A DNA stretch of 53,509 nt from Gemmatimonadota bacterium (GCA_022563595.1 JADFNB010000002.1:1-53509); one strand, 5' to 3'. Shown: positions 37,501-46,352, counted from the first letter of the stretch. The notes: generated by a model not told the origin, from the sequence alone. Numbers and translations: made by a program.

Positions 37501-37802
37501 TCCAGGGACTCGGTGCCCATTGGGAGCTATGGATGCTCGCGCAGGGCGGATTGACGCCGCTCCAGGCACTCCGGGCGGCAACGCTCCACGGCGCGGACTA
37601 CATAGGGCTGCGCGAAGATCTGGGGTCGATCGAGCCGGGCAAGCTGGCAGACCTGGTGGTGCTCGACGGTAATCCGCTCGACGACATCCGGCAGAGCGAG
37701 CACATCGCGATGGTCATGAAAAACGGGTTCCTGTACGACGCGGACATGAACCAGGTCTGGCCGGAGCAGATCCCGATGCCCGCCCTACGGTCGCATCGGT
37801 AG
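34569..37802 (+). CDS. Exported beta-propeller amidohydrolase
   Basis: 1077 residues from ATG 34569 (GGAG upstream, signal peptide ending LRLHAQ). Residues about 40-660 are TolB/PD40-type propeller blades (HPDGRWIVFDLLGDIYRVPL, YSPDGQTIVFTSDRSGRDNLW, SPDGRWIAFKELHDIYVAPL). From about 680 comes a metal-dependent amidohydrolase: PGLVDVHAHMGYSS with the first His-x-His, GVTTTHDPSAS, GIEHAIPV, QLGAHGQLQG and GSIEPGKLADLVVLDGNPL. Such fusions probably cleave cyclic amides or peptides outside the cytoplasm; the substrate is unknown. Its 3' end overlaps the converging SBP gene by 18 bases. Confidence 0.88.
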   Translation: MRIPVSSLLLPLLALVPLRLHAQAAADDSTSWDVEDPHGPADTIRFETDEGTWMDLDVHPDGRWIVFDLLGDIYRVPLTGGQAELLSGGRSFEHQPRYSPDGQTIVFTSDRSGRDNLWLMDADGSNRRQLTQLDDSFPTNPAWIPDGDYIVAKRHVRNTRSLGGGELWLFHVRGGSGIKLKDKESFTSELNEPYPSRDGRWVYYSHAGPFDYNRDVHDGIFQISRIDRVTGDIEPVTRDAGGAVRPTVSPDGRSLAFIRRVGIKTVLFIRDLASGAERAVFDGLERDQQETWVVHGSYPAFQWTPDGEKIVITFGGKLHAITVADGSVEDIPFTAAVEQIVARALRFQHRIEDDSLRVRMIRWPILSPDGQTLVFQAVGALWEMEYPGGAPRRITDTTVFEFAPSFSSDGRFLTYVTWDDDEGGHLWTVPLRGRRRPRRLTTAADQYANPTFSPDGQWIAFVRGSGTANRGANLASELYLTVNIIPADGGQISQVIRTANRGSNRRMPRVWWSADGQRLLIQETRDSNTVLSSVKRDGTDLRQLATNERAEEMVPSPDGRWIAFKELHDIYVAPLPVAAGPVKLEASEAGVKVVQLSAYGGDWIAWRPDSRSLTWILGPAFYHQTLQAAYDTAAAADTAGPDDWIHANAKVAAEITEIGLRVPRARPRGTLVLRGGRVITMRGDEVIERADIVVQGNRITRVCPNTCTGLPTLARVVPIPGKTVIPGLVDVHAHMGYSSLDITPQRLWEYYANLAYGVTTTHDPSASTQAVFAQSELVAAGRMTGPRIYSTGFILYGAENPNKAVTLSLDDARAHLRRLKAVGAFSVKSYNQMRRDSRQWIIRAAREEEMLVVPEGGSMLQQNLTHIIDGHTGIEHAIPVAPLYNDVLTLFARSRTGYTPTLVVGYGGIWGENYWYQESDVFRNERLLQFVPRAVLDARARRRIVVPEEEFYHFALARTARDVVEAGGTVQLGAHGQLQGLGAHWELWMLAQGGLTPLQALRAATLHGADYIGLREDLGSIEPGKLADLVVLDGNPLDDIRQSEHIAMVMKNGFLYDADMNQVWPEQIPMPALRSHR

Positions 37803-38681
37803 CCTCAACCCGGTCAGGAACGCTCGCGCCACGTCGCGGATCAGCCGCTTCTCGACGTCGACCTGATAATTCATCCGGCGCATCGCCGGAGCGTCGATCG
37901 TGCCGCCTAACGCGCGCAGCGCGTCCCGGGCGCCGGGAAACCGCTCCAGAGCATCCCGGCGGACGATCGGTACGGCTTCATATGGCGGGAAATACCGCCG
38001 GTCGTCGACCAGATGGAAGAGATCCAACGCTTCGATCTGGCCGTCCGTCGAGTTGCCGGCGATCAGGTCCACCTGCCCGCGCGCTAGCGCCCTGTAGGTC
38101 AGCCCCAGATCCATCTCCGCTGCAGGCGCAGCGAACCGGAAACCATACGCCGCAACCAGCCCGCGATATCCGTCTTCACGTCCCGTGAACTCGTAGCCGA
38201 ATCCCGGACGCCAGTCTGTGGCGTGAGGGACCGCTTCGGTGACGGTAGTGATCCCCAGGCGCCGTGCGTCGGTGCCACGAATCAGAATCGCAAACGTGTT
38301 CTCGAACCCCAGTGGCTCGGTCCACTCCACCGCCCACTGCTCGCCGTAGATACTGTCCACCAGACGGAGTACCCGTGCCCGATCCCGCTCGAGTGGCAGC
38401 TTCAGTATTGCCGAGTGCGCCGTCCCCGTGTACTCGACGTACAGATCGACCTGACCGGCCACCAGCGCTTCGTGGCAGACGAACGTACCACCCAGGTTGA
38501 ACCGCCTATCGACGTCGATGCCGGCGGACTCGAGCCGTTGTGCCACGATCTCACCGAGCAGGATGGATTCCGTGAAGTTCTTCGAGCAGATCGTGAGGCG
38601 GTCCTCGAGCACCCCACACCCGATTATCGGCGCGAGACCCAGCAGCAGGAGCGTGACGGAACGCGTCCGGCCGCCTCTCAA
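37785..38681 (-). CDS. Osmolyte ABC importer, substrate-binding lipoprotein (OpuCC/ProX-like)
   Basis: 298 residues from TTG 38681, which overlaps the permease stop (TTGA) with GGAG upstream. Lipobox LAPIIGC. The mature part is an OpuAC-type binding protein: LTICSKNFTESILLGEIVAQRLE, RFNLGGTFVCHEALVAGQVDLYVEYTGT, DLGLTYRALARGQVDLIAGNSTDG and DDRRYFPPYEAVPIVR. This family binds glycine betaine, choline, carnitine or similar solutes. Last of three overlapping genes. Confidence 0.88.
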   Translation of the reverse strand: MRGGRTRSVTLLLLGLAPIIGCGVLEDRLTICSKNFTESILLGEIVAQRLESAGIDVDRRFNLGGTFVCHEALVAGQVDLYVEYTGTAHSAILKLPLERDRARVLRLVDSIYGEQWAVEWTEPLGFENTFAILIRGTDARRLGITTVTEAVPHATDWRPGFGYEFTGREDGYRGLVAAYGFRFAAPAAEMDLGLTYRALARGQVDLIAGNSTDGQIEALDLFHLVDDRRYFPPYEAVPIVRRDALERFPGARDALRALGGTIDAPAMRRMNYQVDVEKRLIRDVARAFLTGLRLPMRP

Positions 38682-39316
38682 TTCCTTCTCCAATCCAGGC
38701 GGCGTTCCAGCAGGTGCAGAGCGCCGTCGAGCAACAGCGCCAGCAGCGCGGCGGGAACCGCGCCGGCCAGGATCACGGCGTTGTCCACCATGGCGACACC
38801 TCGAAAGATGAACACTCCGAGGCCGCCCGCACCGATCGCGGCGGCGATCGTCGCTATCCCGACACCGATGACGGTGGCTACGCGAACGCCCGCCAGGATC
38901 ACCGGGATCGCCAAGGGGAACTCGATCATCCGCAGTCGCTGCCAGTCGGTCATGCCGAGGCCGCGGGCTGCGTCGCGGACCGCCGGATCGATTCCGGCAA
39001 GGCCCGTATAGGTATTCCGTACGATCGGCAGGAGCGCGTAGACGACCAACGCGACGATCGCCGTGCGGGCGCCGATCCCGCCGATGAAGGGAAGCGGGAT
39101 GAGGAATCCGAAGAGCGCCAGGCTCGGAATCGCCTGAAAGACGTTGGCGAGCCCGAGCACCGGCGTGCGGAGACGGGCGTTCCCGGCGAGTGCGATACCG
39201 GCAGGGACGCCGATCACCATCGCGATACCCGTCGATGCTGCCACGAGCCCGAGATGCTGAAAGGTGAGCCGCAACACCTCGTCCCGGTTGGCGATCACGA
39301 ACTCTAAGAAACTCAC
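38678..39316 (-). CDS. Osmolyte ABC importer, permease (OpuCB-like)
   Basis: 212 residues, about six membrane helices. The coupling loop RNTYTGLAGIDPAVRDAARG and GMTDWQRLRMIEFPLAIPVILAGV are the EAA motif of betaine/choline permeases. It overlaps the ATPase gene by 4 bases at its start and the binding protein by 4 bases at its end. Only one permease gene is present, so it would work as a homodimer. Confidence 0.9.
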   Translation of the reverse strand: MSFLEFVIANRDEVLRLTFQHLGLVAASTGIAMVIGVPAGIALAGNARLRTPVLGLANVFQAIPSLALFGFLIPLPFIGGIGARTAIVALVVYALLPIVRNTYTGLAGIDPAVRDAARGLGMTDWQRLRMIEFPLAIPVILAGVRVATVIGVGIATIAAAIGAGGLGVFIFRGVAMVDNAVILAGAVPAALLALLLDGALHLLERRLDWRRN

Positions 39317-40029
39317 AACATGCTCCGGAACGCCCCGACCGACTCGTCGTCGCTCGTCCGGAACGCTTCGGGCGACCCGTCGAACTTGATCCGTCCTTCG
39401 TGAAGCAGGATGACGCGATCACCCAACAGCAGCGCCTCGCGCACGTCATGGGTCACGAATACAACCGTCTTTCCCAACCGGGCCTTGAGTGTCGCGAACT
39501 CCTCCTGCAGCTGGGTACGCGTCACCGGATCGAGCGCGCCGAACGGCTCGTCGCACAATAGGATCGGCGGATCGGCCGCGAGCGCGCGGGCAACGCCCAC
39601 CCGCTGGCGTTCCCCTCCCGACAGCTCGTGCGGGAACCGTCCGCCGTACTCGGCGGGCGGGAGCCCCACGAGATCGAGCAGCTCCGCCACGCGGCCCTCG
39701 CGGCGCCCGGCGTCCCAGCCCTCGAGTACGGGCACCACGCCGACGTTGCGCCTCACCGTGAAATGCGGGAACAGGCCGACCTCCTGGATCACGTAACCGA
39801 TCGAGCGGCGCAGTCGCACCGAATCCCATGCCGTGGTCGCACGGCCCCCGACCCGTACCTCGCCGCCGGTTGGCTCGAGCAGCGCGTTGATGAGCCGCAG
39901 GGTCGTGGTCTTTCCCGATCCGCTCCGCCCGAGCAGGACGACCGTTTCACCGCGAGCCACACGGAAGGTCACGGGCCCCATCAGGCGCCGCCTCCCGCTG
40001 TCGACGTGTACGTTGTCGAACGTGATCAT
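39313..40029 (-). CDS. Osmolyte ABC importer, ATPase (OpuCA/ProV-like)
   Basis: 238 residues from ATG 40029; an in-frame ATG at 40083 would give 256 but lies 4 bases from the divergent gene's start. Walker A GRSGSGKTT, Q-loop IQEVGLFPHFTV, signature LSGGERQR, Walker B ILLCDEPFGALDP, switch His in FVTHD. IQEVGLFPH is a mark of the quaternary-amine group. No CBS pair is fused to the end, unlike many OpuCA proteins, so ionic-strength sensing would need another route. Confidence 0.9.
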   Translation of the reverse strand: MITFDNVHVDSGRRRLMGPVTFRVARGETVVLLGRSGSGKTTTLRLINALLEPTGGEVRVGGRATTAWDSVRLRRSIGYVIQEVGLFPHFTVRRNVGVVPVLEGWDAGRREGRVAELLDLVGLPPAEYGGRFPHELSGGERQRVGVARALAADPPILLCDEPFGALDPVTRTQLQEEFATLKARLGKTVVFVTHDVREALLLGDRVILLHEGRIKFDGSPEAFRTSDDESVGAFRSML

Positions 40030-40086
40030 TCGGCCTGTGTCGTCATCGCTTGACGCAGCCGCGTCGATCGAGGCAGTTTCCAACCG

Positions 40087-40461
40087 ATGAGGGGATTCGT
40101 CGCGCGCGTCGTGATCACGGCGTTCGGGCTCTGGGTCGCGGACCTGGTGCTGGACGGGTTGCGGTTCGACGGTGCCGGCCCGCTCTTTCTCGCGGCCCTG
40201 CTCCTCGGGTTCGTCAACGCGTTCGTGCGCCCGATCGTCATCATCCTGACACTGCCCCTGACCCTGTTCTCGCTCGGCCTGTTCCTGCTCGTGATCAACG
40301 GCGCAATGCTACAACTCGTGGCGAAGCTGATGGATCCGTTCCATCTCGAAGGACTCTGGACCGCGATCCTCGGATCGATCATCGTGGGACTGACCGGTTG
40401 GGTGGCGAACGGGTTCATTGGAAGTAAGGGACGCGTGGAGGTCTGGGCGGCGAGACAGTAG
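40087..40461 (+). CDS. Small four-helix membrane protein (phage holin superfamily IV-like)
   Basis: 124 residues, about four membrane helices with no signal cleavage site. FVNAFVRPIVIILTLPLTLFSLGLF and the following VINGAMLQLVAKLM match the widespread YvlD/holin-IV membrane family found on bacterial chromosomes. It has no proven function and is probably not a phage gene here. Divergent from the osmolyte importer operon with only 57 bases between starts. Confidence 0.75.
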   Translation: MRGFVARVVITAFGLWVADLVLDGLRFDGAGPLFLAALLLGFVNAFVRPIVIILTLPLTLFSLGLFLLVINGAMLQLVAKLMDPFHLEGLWTAILGSIIVGLTGWVANGFIGSKGRVEVWAARQ

Positions 40462-40488
40462 GTACGCGCGGTCCCGCCCCTTCCGACG

Positions 40489-40673
40489 TTACATCCCCAA
40501 CACCCGTTTCGGCATGTGCATGCTCACCAGGACATGCGGCGCGTCGACCACCGCGGAGATCTTGAGGTCCCCGGCGAGCGAGCAGAGGACGTAGGCATCC
40601 GCGCGCCGGTCTGCTCCAGCCCGTCCGCGCAGGCCGGCACGAGCAGCAGGAGAGCCAGAAGACACCGCTTCAC
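40489..40673 (-). pseudogene. Broken small lipoprotein gene
   Basis: GTG 40673 overlaps the S9 peptidase stop (GTGA) and has GGAGGAG upstream. It opens a clean lipoprotein signal: KRCLLALLLLVPAC, then ADGLEQTG. The frame then stays open only through low-complexity residues. A second frame over the same bases reads YVLCSLAGDLKISAVVDA and PHVLVSMHMPKRVLGM before a stop, which looks like a natural protein end. I infer loss of the middle with a frame shift. A short 48-residue product from the first frame remains possible. Confidence 0.4.
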
Positions 40674-43081
40674 GACTCCTCCCCGCTGGCCGCCTCATCG
40701 CCCTTCACATAGCGATCAAACCACTCGATCATGCGGGCGACGGCGTCCATGATGCTCTCCCGCGCCGCGTACCCATGCGACTCGTACGGGAGCTGCACGT
40801 ACTCGACCGTGGCACCGTGACCCCTGAGGGCATGGTACATCCGCTCGGACTGGATGGGGAACGTGCCCGAGTTGTTGTCGTTCATGCCATGAATCAGGAG
40901 CAACGGCTCGTTGATCTGGTTGGCGTAGGTGAACGGCATCATGCGCAGGTAGACGTCCCGCGCCTCCCAGAACGTGCGCCGCTCGGCCTGAAACCCGAAC
41001 GGCGTGAGTGTGCGGTTGTACGCACCGCTCCGGGCGACGCCTGCCTTGAACATATCGGAATGCGCGAGGAGGTTCGCGGTCGCGAAGGCGCCATAGGAGT
41101 GACCGCCCACACCGAAGTTGCCGTCGGCGATTCCCATCTCCATCAGGTGGTCGATCGCCGCCTGGGCTCCGGCGACGGTCTGCTCGACGTACGTGTTGTT
41201 CGCCGAGTCGCCGCCGATCACCGGGAGGGTCGGGTTGTCGAGCACCGCGTAGCCCTGGGTGAGCAGGAACAGGTGCGAGGCGCCCCGCGGGAGCACGAAG
41301 CGGTTCGGGCTGCCGCGCACCTGACTCGCGGCGCGTGCGGACGCGAACTCGCGGGGATAGATCCAGAAGATTATGGGCACCCGGCGGCCGTCCTGATAGT
41401 CCGTCGGATAGTAGAGCGTGGCGGACAGCCCGACACCATCGTCGCGTTGATAGGTCACCAGCTCGCGGCGTACCGTGGCGAGCGCGGGCGCCGGATTATC
41501 GATCGCGGTCAGCGCGGCGTCCGTCCGCGTACGCAGGTCGCGCAGGAAGTAGTTCGGCGGTGATGTGCGGCTCTCCCAGCGGGTCACGATCCGGCGACCG
41601 CGATCGTCGAGCAGGGCCACGACCGATTCGTACACGTCCTCGCCCGACTGCCAGAGACGCCCCGACTTCCGATTCTCCAAGTGGAATCGGTCCAGGAACG
41701 GGCGGTCTCCTTCGGGTGAGGCGCCGGGACCTCGCAAGTAGATCCACTTCCCGTCACCACTCTGGAGCAGGACCCGCCGGCCGGCTGGATTCGTGGTCAA
41801 CACCGGGCGTCCCGGGTCGCCGTAACGGTCTTCGGTGGTTCGATCGAAGAGAATCCGCCAGCCCGCGGACGGATCGTCCGCATCGATCTTCCAGGTTCGC
41901 GTCCTTCTGGTGCGGCGCTCGAACTCCGTCAACAGCGCCATGCCGTCACGTCCCCAGACGATCCCCGCGTAACGCAGCTGGAGCCTGCCAAGCTCGAGCG
42001 GCCGAGTGAACGGCGCGGCGAACGATACCACGCGATCGCGTTCTGGTGCCGGTCGTCGCGTGTTGCCTCCGTCGAGCGCTTCGACGTAGGTGAGGGTGGC
42101 GCGGTGGTAGGGACGCCACGAGACGCTCCGCGGCCCGGTGCGTACCCCGCCGATAGGCACGTCGTCGGCCACCGGCACGCTGGCAACCGTGACTACGCGC
42201 GCGCCCGCAAGATTCCACACTTCAATCTCCTGCGGGAAACTCCAGACTGGAACCACGTAGGAGAACGGTCTCACGACTCGCGTGATCAAGATCAGATCAC
42301 CACCAGGAGCCGGATCGACCTGGAGCAAGATCCCCGGCTCGCCCACCGGCGTGTGCGTTCCAGTAGCTGCCTCCACCAGCGCGAGTTGGCTCATCGCGTA
42401 GTACTCGAACAGGCGGGCGTCGTGCGGCGAGCGCAGAAGATCCTGGTAGGTCCTGACCGGCGCGCTCCGACCGGCGCTGCGGCGAACGATCGGACCCGTC
42501 GGGACTCCGGACGCCTCCGGCACCGCGGCACGGCCCTCCGGTACCAGCCGGCAGAGCAGTTCCGTCCCGCTCGGCATCCACACACAGGGACTGCCCAGCG
42601 TTCCGTTCAGCACGGGCCCGGTCACGGCACGCGCCGCGCCGGTTGCGGGATCCGCGATCCAGAGTTCCAGCCCGCCTTCAGCCGCATGAACGAACGCCAG
42701 GCGTTCACCGTCAGGCGACCAGGAGATTCCGCTCAGCTCGGCACCGTCCGGCACCGCGATCGCCCATTCGTGTCCGGTGTCGGCGTTTCGCACGCGCAGC
42801 GCTCCGTACCCGCGCACGGAGAACCGCCCGTTTGTCTGTGGGTTGATCCGCAGTCCGGCGAGACGCAGCATCGGCCGCGCCAACTCGTCTATCGCCGGCA
42901 TGCCCTCCCGATCGGCAAACAACAACAGTATCCGGTCCGGGGAAGGAATCAACACCGGCAGGCGCTTGGCGTCGAGGATCGTCACCACGGCGTCTGGCGG
43001 CGTCTTGTAGGGGTCCTGGGCGACCAGGGCGTTGACGAGGACACAGGCCGCCGCGATCACCAGTGCCGGGAAGTTGAACAT
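40670..43081 (-). CDS. Exported S9-family prolyl oligopeptidase-like peptidase
   Basis: 803 residues from ATG 43081 (GGCGGAG upstream). Signal peptide ending NALVAQ. The first ~550 residues form a propeller (SGISWSPDGERLAFVHAAEGG, WGRDGMALLTEFERRTRRTR). The alpha/beta hydrolase domain has Ser662 in GVGGHSYGAFAT, Asp735 in IHGMNDNNSG and His769 in YESHGYAAR, a complete catalytic triad. Relatives cleave peptides or glutamyl/acyl bonds in the periplasm. A small lipoprotein reading frame overlaps its stop codon. Confidence 0.92.
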   Translation of the reverse strand: MFNFPALVIAAACVLVNALVAQDPYKTPPDAVVTILDAKRLPVLIPSPDRILLLFADREGMPAIDELARPMLRLAGLRINPQTNGRFSVRGYGALRVRNADTGHEWAIAVPDGAELSGISWSPDGERLAFVHAAEGGLELWIADPATGAARAVTGPVLNGTLGSPCVWMPSGTELLCRLVPEGRAAVPEASGVPTGPIVRRSAGRSAPVRTYQDLLRSPHDARLFEYYAMSQLALVEAATGTHTPVGEPGILLQVDPAPGGDLILITRVVRPFSYVVPVWSFPQEIEVWNLAGARVVTVASVPVADDVPIGGVRTGPRSVSWRPYHRATLTYVEALDGGNTRRPAPERDRVVSFAAPFTRPLELGRLQLRYAGIVWGRDGMALLTEFERRTRRTRTWKIDADDPSAGWRILFDRTTEDRYGDPGRPVLTTNPAGRRVLLQSGDGKWIYLRGPGASPEGDRPFLDRFHLENRKSGRLWQSGEDVYESVVALLDDRGRRIVTRWESRTSPPNYFLRDLRTRTDAALTAIDNPAPALATVRRELVTYQRDDGVGLSATLYYPTDYQDGRRVPIIFWIYPREFASARAASQVRGSPNRFVLPRGASHLFLLTQGYAVLDNPTLPVIGGDSANNTYVEQTVAGAQAAIDHLMEMGIADGNFGVGGHSYGAFATANLLAHSDMFKAGVARSGAYNRTLTPFGFQAERRTFWEARDVYLRMMPFTYANQINEPLLLIHGMNDNNSGTFPIQSERMYHALRGHGATVEYVQLPYESHGYAARESIMDAVARMIEWFDRYVKGDEAASGEES

Positions 43082-43158
43082 GAAAGCTCCGCCGTTGCGG
43101 GTGGAAGGCAGTGCCACAAAGCTATCCGCCGCTGCCGGGGTCCGCCAACTGTCGTCCG

Positions 43159-43186
43159 CCACGCCGTGTGAGATTCGTCACGGTGG
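43159..43186. promoter_or_regulatory. Imperfect hairpin in the divergent gap
   Basis: CCACGCCGTG (43159-43168) and CACGGTGG (43179-43186) pair with one bulged base around a 10-base loop. They lie midway between the S9 peptidase and the divergent lipoprotein gene. A -10-like TATAGT follows at 43226-43231 on the plus strand without a clear -35 box. A repressor site is one reading; the support is thin. Confidence 0.25.
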
Positions 43187-43291
43187 GAATGTCACCTCGG
43201 ACACGGCACTCGCCGCAGGACATTGTATAGTTCTCTACGGTCGCGGGGCGTGGGCCCGCGCGGTAGGGGCAACCCACAGTGCGGAGGAATG

Positions 43292-44347
43292 ATGGTTCTG
43301 AAGGTGACGTCCGGCACCCTGCTGGTGCTCGTCGCGGCAGCCTGCGGGGACTCCACCGGTCCGGGGGACGCGTTCGATCCGGTAGAGACGGAGCAGGCGG
43401 CAGGCGCCGTATTCGGCGTGGTAGACGACAACGCCGCGCTTCTGGCTCTGTCGGTCTTGGGCGAGGCGTTCAGTTTTGGTTCCGCGCAGGCGGCGATCAG
43501 CGCGGCGACGGTGGCGCTCCCGGCGGAAGCCGCAACGCCGACCGATCGGGCGATGCGCCTGCACGTGCTGGCCCGCGAGGCGCTGGCATTCAGTGTCGCC
43601 AGCCCGGCGGGCCTGTTCCCGCCGTCGGTCATCGGCAACACTTACGTATACGACCCGGAGACCGGTCGATACGCGGTCGATTCCGCGCGAACCGATGCGC
43701 CGGAAAACGGAGTCCGGTTCATCCTCTACGCCGTCGACCCCATCCTGCATCAGGTCGCCACGCCGCTCAACGAGATCGGGTACGTCGACCTGATCGACGA
43801 GTCGACCGACACGGCGAACCGGCTGCACATCGTGGCCGTGGTCGGCGAGATCACCGCGCTGGATTACATTGCCAGCGCCCAGTTGGGCGGTGGTGGCGCG
43901 ACCTTCTCGGCGGTCGGGTCGATATCCGACGGATCTCAGACGGTCGAGTTCAACCTCACATTCACCGCGTCGGCGGCAGGGATCTCGATCGACTACTCGA
44001 TCGCCGTGGCCGGCAGCGACCGGTCCATCCGGCTCGTCGCAACGGGTGACGCGGAAGGGGTGAGCTTCTCCCTCACCTTGACGATCACGAACGGCGCAGA
44101 GACGATCGTGCTCGTGGCCACGGTCGCCGCCGGGCAGATCGAGGGTAGCATCACCTTCAACGGCCAGACGGTGGTTACCTTCTCAGGTGATGAGAACGAT
44201 CCGATCTTCACGACACCCGACGGGCGAGTGCTCACCCAGCAGGAAATCGAGGCCCTGGGCGCGCTCGGTGACCTCATCGGCGACGTCTTCGACTCGTTCG
44301 AGGATCTGCTCGGCCCGGCTTTCTTCGTATTCGGGTTTGCCGGCTAG
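43292..44347 (+). CDS. Lipoprotein of unknown function, beta-rich
   Basis: About 351 residues from ATG 43292; the adjoining ATG at 43289 sits too close to GGAGGA. Lipobox LVLVAAAC followed by GDSTGPGD, an export tail common in these bacteria. Residues about 30-110 are helical, with Ala-rich LSVLGEAFSF. Residues 110-175 resemble a domain with TYVYDPETGRYAVD. The rest is long beta sequence (VEFNLTFTASAAGISIDYSIAVAGS, VSFSLTLTITNGAETIVLVATV). No catalytic motif recognised. Its end overlaps the start of the next lipoprotein gene by 11 bases. Confidence 0.65.
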   Translation: MVLKVTSGTLLVLVAAACGDSTGPGDAFDPVETEQAAGAVFGVVDDNAALLALSVLGEAFSFGSAQAAISAATVALPAEAATPTDRAMRLHVLAREALAFSVASPAGLFPPSVIGNTYVYDPETGRYAVDSARTDAPENGVRFILYAVDPILHQVATPLNEIGYVDLIDESTDTANRLHIVAVVGEITALDYIASAQLGGGGATFSAVGSISDGSQTVEFNLTFTASAAGISIDYSIAVAGSDRSIRLVATGDAEGVSFSLTLTITNGAETIVLVATVAAGQIEGSITFNGQTVVTFSGDENDPIFTTPDGRVLTQQEIEALGALGDLIGDVFDSFEDLLGPAFFVFGFAG

Positions 44348-45137
44348 CCGGGCCTTTACCCTGGTCGTCGGCGTGCTGCTCGGCTCGGCCGCATGTAGCA
44401 CGCCGGCTACCCTGAAGCCCGTCTTCCTCCAGGGTCGCGCGGTCGCGACGGACGGCGATTCGCTGTTCGCCGTAACCGATCCCGCAGCCGCAACCGTAGT
44501 GCTGCTCGACCGCGCGGGCCGGGTCCAGGCCACGATCGGGGCCGGTACCCTGAGCAGCCCGCGCAAGGTCCAGCTCGACGGCGACGCCGTGTACGTCTCC
44601 GACGTGGACTCCAACCGGCCACTCGTCATCGAGTTCGGCCGGGACGGCACGTTCCGGCGGCGCATCGACCTCGACACACTGGCCCGTCAACCCCACCAGT
44701 TCGCTGTGCTGCCCGACGGGGCGCTCGTGGTCGAGACCCAGGACCAGCGGCTCGCTGCAGTCCGAGACGACTCCGTAACCACCTTTGCCGTGATTGAGGT
44801 CGGGACACGCCCAAGTCTCCTGACCGCGGCGGGCGGCGGCGTCTTGCATGCGGTCCCGGACCGCTGGATCACCCTGTACAACAGGTTCGGCAACATCCGC
44901 TGGCGGGTTGAATGGCCGTGGGACGAAACCGCCTTCGTGAGCGATCTTGCGGTGGACCACCTGGGCCGGCTGCACGTCCTGGCCGGGAACTCGGTGGACG
45001 GGACATTCCGGACGTTCACGCTGGCCGCGGAGAGCGGGGAGGTGTTTCGCTGGTCGGTGCCGACGGAACAACCCGACTTCGTCGTCGACCGCTTCGGACA
45101 GGTCGAGCCCGCAGGCGAACGCTGGACCAACCGATAG
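44337..45137 (+). CDS. Lipoprotein with NHL-like propeller
   Basis: 266 residues from TTG 44337, the only start that includes the whole signal (FTLVVGVLLGSAAC). The mature protein has repeated blades: VATDGDSLFAVTDPAAATVVLLD, VQLDGDAVYVSDVDSNRPLVIEF, FAVLPDGALVVETQDQRLAAV, LAVDHLGRLHVLAG. About six blades fit a six-bladed NHL/6-bladed propeller such as those of exported binding proteins. Translation is probably coupled to the previous gene by the 11-base overlap. Confidence 0.7.
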   Translation: MPASRAFTLVVGVLLGSAACSTPATLKPVFLQGRAVATDGDSLFAVTDPAAATVVLLDRAGRVQATIGAGTLSSPRKVQLDGDAVYVSDVDSNRPLVIEFGRDGTFRRRIDLDTLARQPHQFAVLPDGALVVETQDQRLAAVRDDSVTTFAVIEVGTRPSLLTAAGGGVLHAVPDRWITLYNRFGNIRWRVEWPWDETAFVSDLAVDHLGRLHVLAGNSVDGTFRTFTLAAESGEVFRWSVPTEQPDFVVDRFGQVEPAGERWTNR

Positions 45138-45272
45138 TCCCGGTTTTCGCACGTCGGTGAGCGTCGAGCCACCAACGATGTACTGCTTTTGCGTGCGAAC
45201 CGCAGTGCGCGAAGGTACGCCGCCGGCATGCGAAGCGACGGCTCGCTTACACGCTAGCTGAGATACGCTCCA

Positions 45273-46349
45273 CTAGTACTTCAACCCCGCGCCATCGGCG
45301 AATCGCCTGAGAAGATCCTGCTGTTCAGGGGAAAGCTGTTCGGGGAGCCGAACCTCTACCTCGACCAGCTGATCACCACGTCGTCCGTTGCGCTCGACGC
45401 CGTGACCCTTGATCCGGAACTTGCGGCCCGGCTGGGTGCCCGGCGGGATCTTCAGGACGACCCGCGACCCGCCGATCGTTCGAACCCGGATCTTCGTCCC
45501 CAGCAGCGCCTGCGCCAGGTTGATCGGCACCTTGCAGTGCAGGTCGAGGCCCTCCCGCCGAAGGAAGGAATCCGGTTCGACGTTGAAATTGACGATGATG
45601 TCACCTTTGGCGCCGCCCGGGCCGAGCTGCCCCTCGCCTTTGATGCGTACCCTGGTACCCGTCTCGGCCGCCGGGGCGACGGTCACCATGATGCGGCGAT
45701 CGACAGTCACCTCGCCCTGGCCGGCACAGCGCGGACACGCCTCGCTCGCCACCCGCCCCCGCCCCCGGCACACCGGACAGGGTCGGGTCACGGAGAACGC
45801 CCCCTGGCCGAACGTCACCTCACCCCTACCACGACACTCCTGGCAGGTGCTCACTTTCGCGCCCGGTGCCCCGCCGGATCCGCCGCACGTGGGACAGGCC
45901 TCGCTCAGCCGAACCGTGACGGGAACCTTGCCCCCCCTGATCGCGACGCGGAACGGCACCGACGCGGTCACCTCGATCGGTTCCGGCACATCGGGCCGGC
46001 GCCGTCCGAAAATCGACGAGAACAGGTCGCCCAGCCCGCCGAAACCCTCGAAACCGCGGGTGAAATCGAAGTCGCCCTGCCGCTGCTGAGGATCCGGTCG
46101 CGGGCGGCCGCGACCGGCGGCGAACGCTCCGTACTTGCGCATCATGTCGTACTGCTTGCGCTTGTCGGGATCGCTCAGGACCGAGTGCGCCTCGGAGATC
46201 TCCTTGAAGCGCTCCGCCGCCGCCGGATCGTCGGGATTGGTATCGGGATGGTACTGCTTGGCGAGCCGCCGGTACACCCGCTTGATCTCGTCCGGTTCCG
46301 CCTTCTCCGAGACGCCCAGCACACGGTAATAGTCGGTCACCGCCGGCAT
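45273..46349 (-). CDS. dnaJ: DnaJ-type co-chaperone
   Basis: 358 residues. J domain 1-70 with the HPD triad ([10 protein letters not shown]) that activates DnaK. A Gly/Phe-rich stretch follows (about 75-120). Four zinc repeats come next: [24 protein letters not shown] and CPRCAGQG. Two C-terminal substrate-binding domains end the protein. It starts three bases after grpE; dnaK is not in this window. No CIRCE element was found upstream of the pair. Confidence 0.93.
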   Translation of the reverse strand: MPAVTDYYRVLGVSEKAEPDEIKRVYRRLAKQYHPDTNPDDPAAAERFKEISEAHSVLSDPDKRKQYDMMRKYGAFAAGRGRPRPDPQQRQGDFDFTRGFEGFGGLGDLFSSIFGRRRPDVPEPIEVTASVPFRVAIRGGKVPVTVRLSEACPTCGGSGGAPGAKVSTCQECRGRGEVTFGQGAFSVTRPCPVCRGRGRVASEACPRCAGQGEVTVDRRIMVTVAPAAETGTRVRIKGEGQLGPGGAKGDIIVNFNVEPDSFLRREGLDLHCKVPINLAQALLGTKIRVRTIGGSRVVLKIPPGTQPGRKFRIKGHGVERNGRRGDQLVEVEVRLPEQLSPEQQDLLRRFADGAGLKY

Positions 46350-46352
46350 GCG

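Noticed and set aside
40087-40461. Prophage holin
   Set aside because: The family name comes from similarity only. No lysin, capsid or other phage gene is near.
45138-45272. 135-base gap between converging genes, checked for tRNA or a terminator
   Set aside because: Small inverted repeats exist but none has a strong stem with a T run, and no tRNA T-loop consensus is present.
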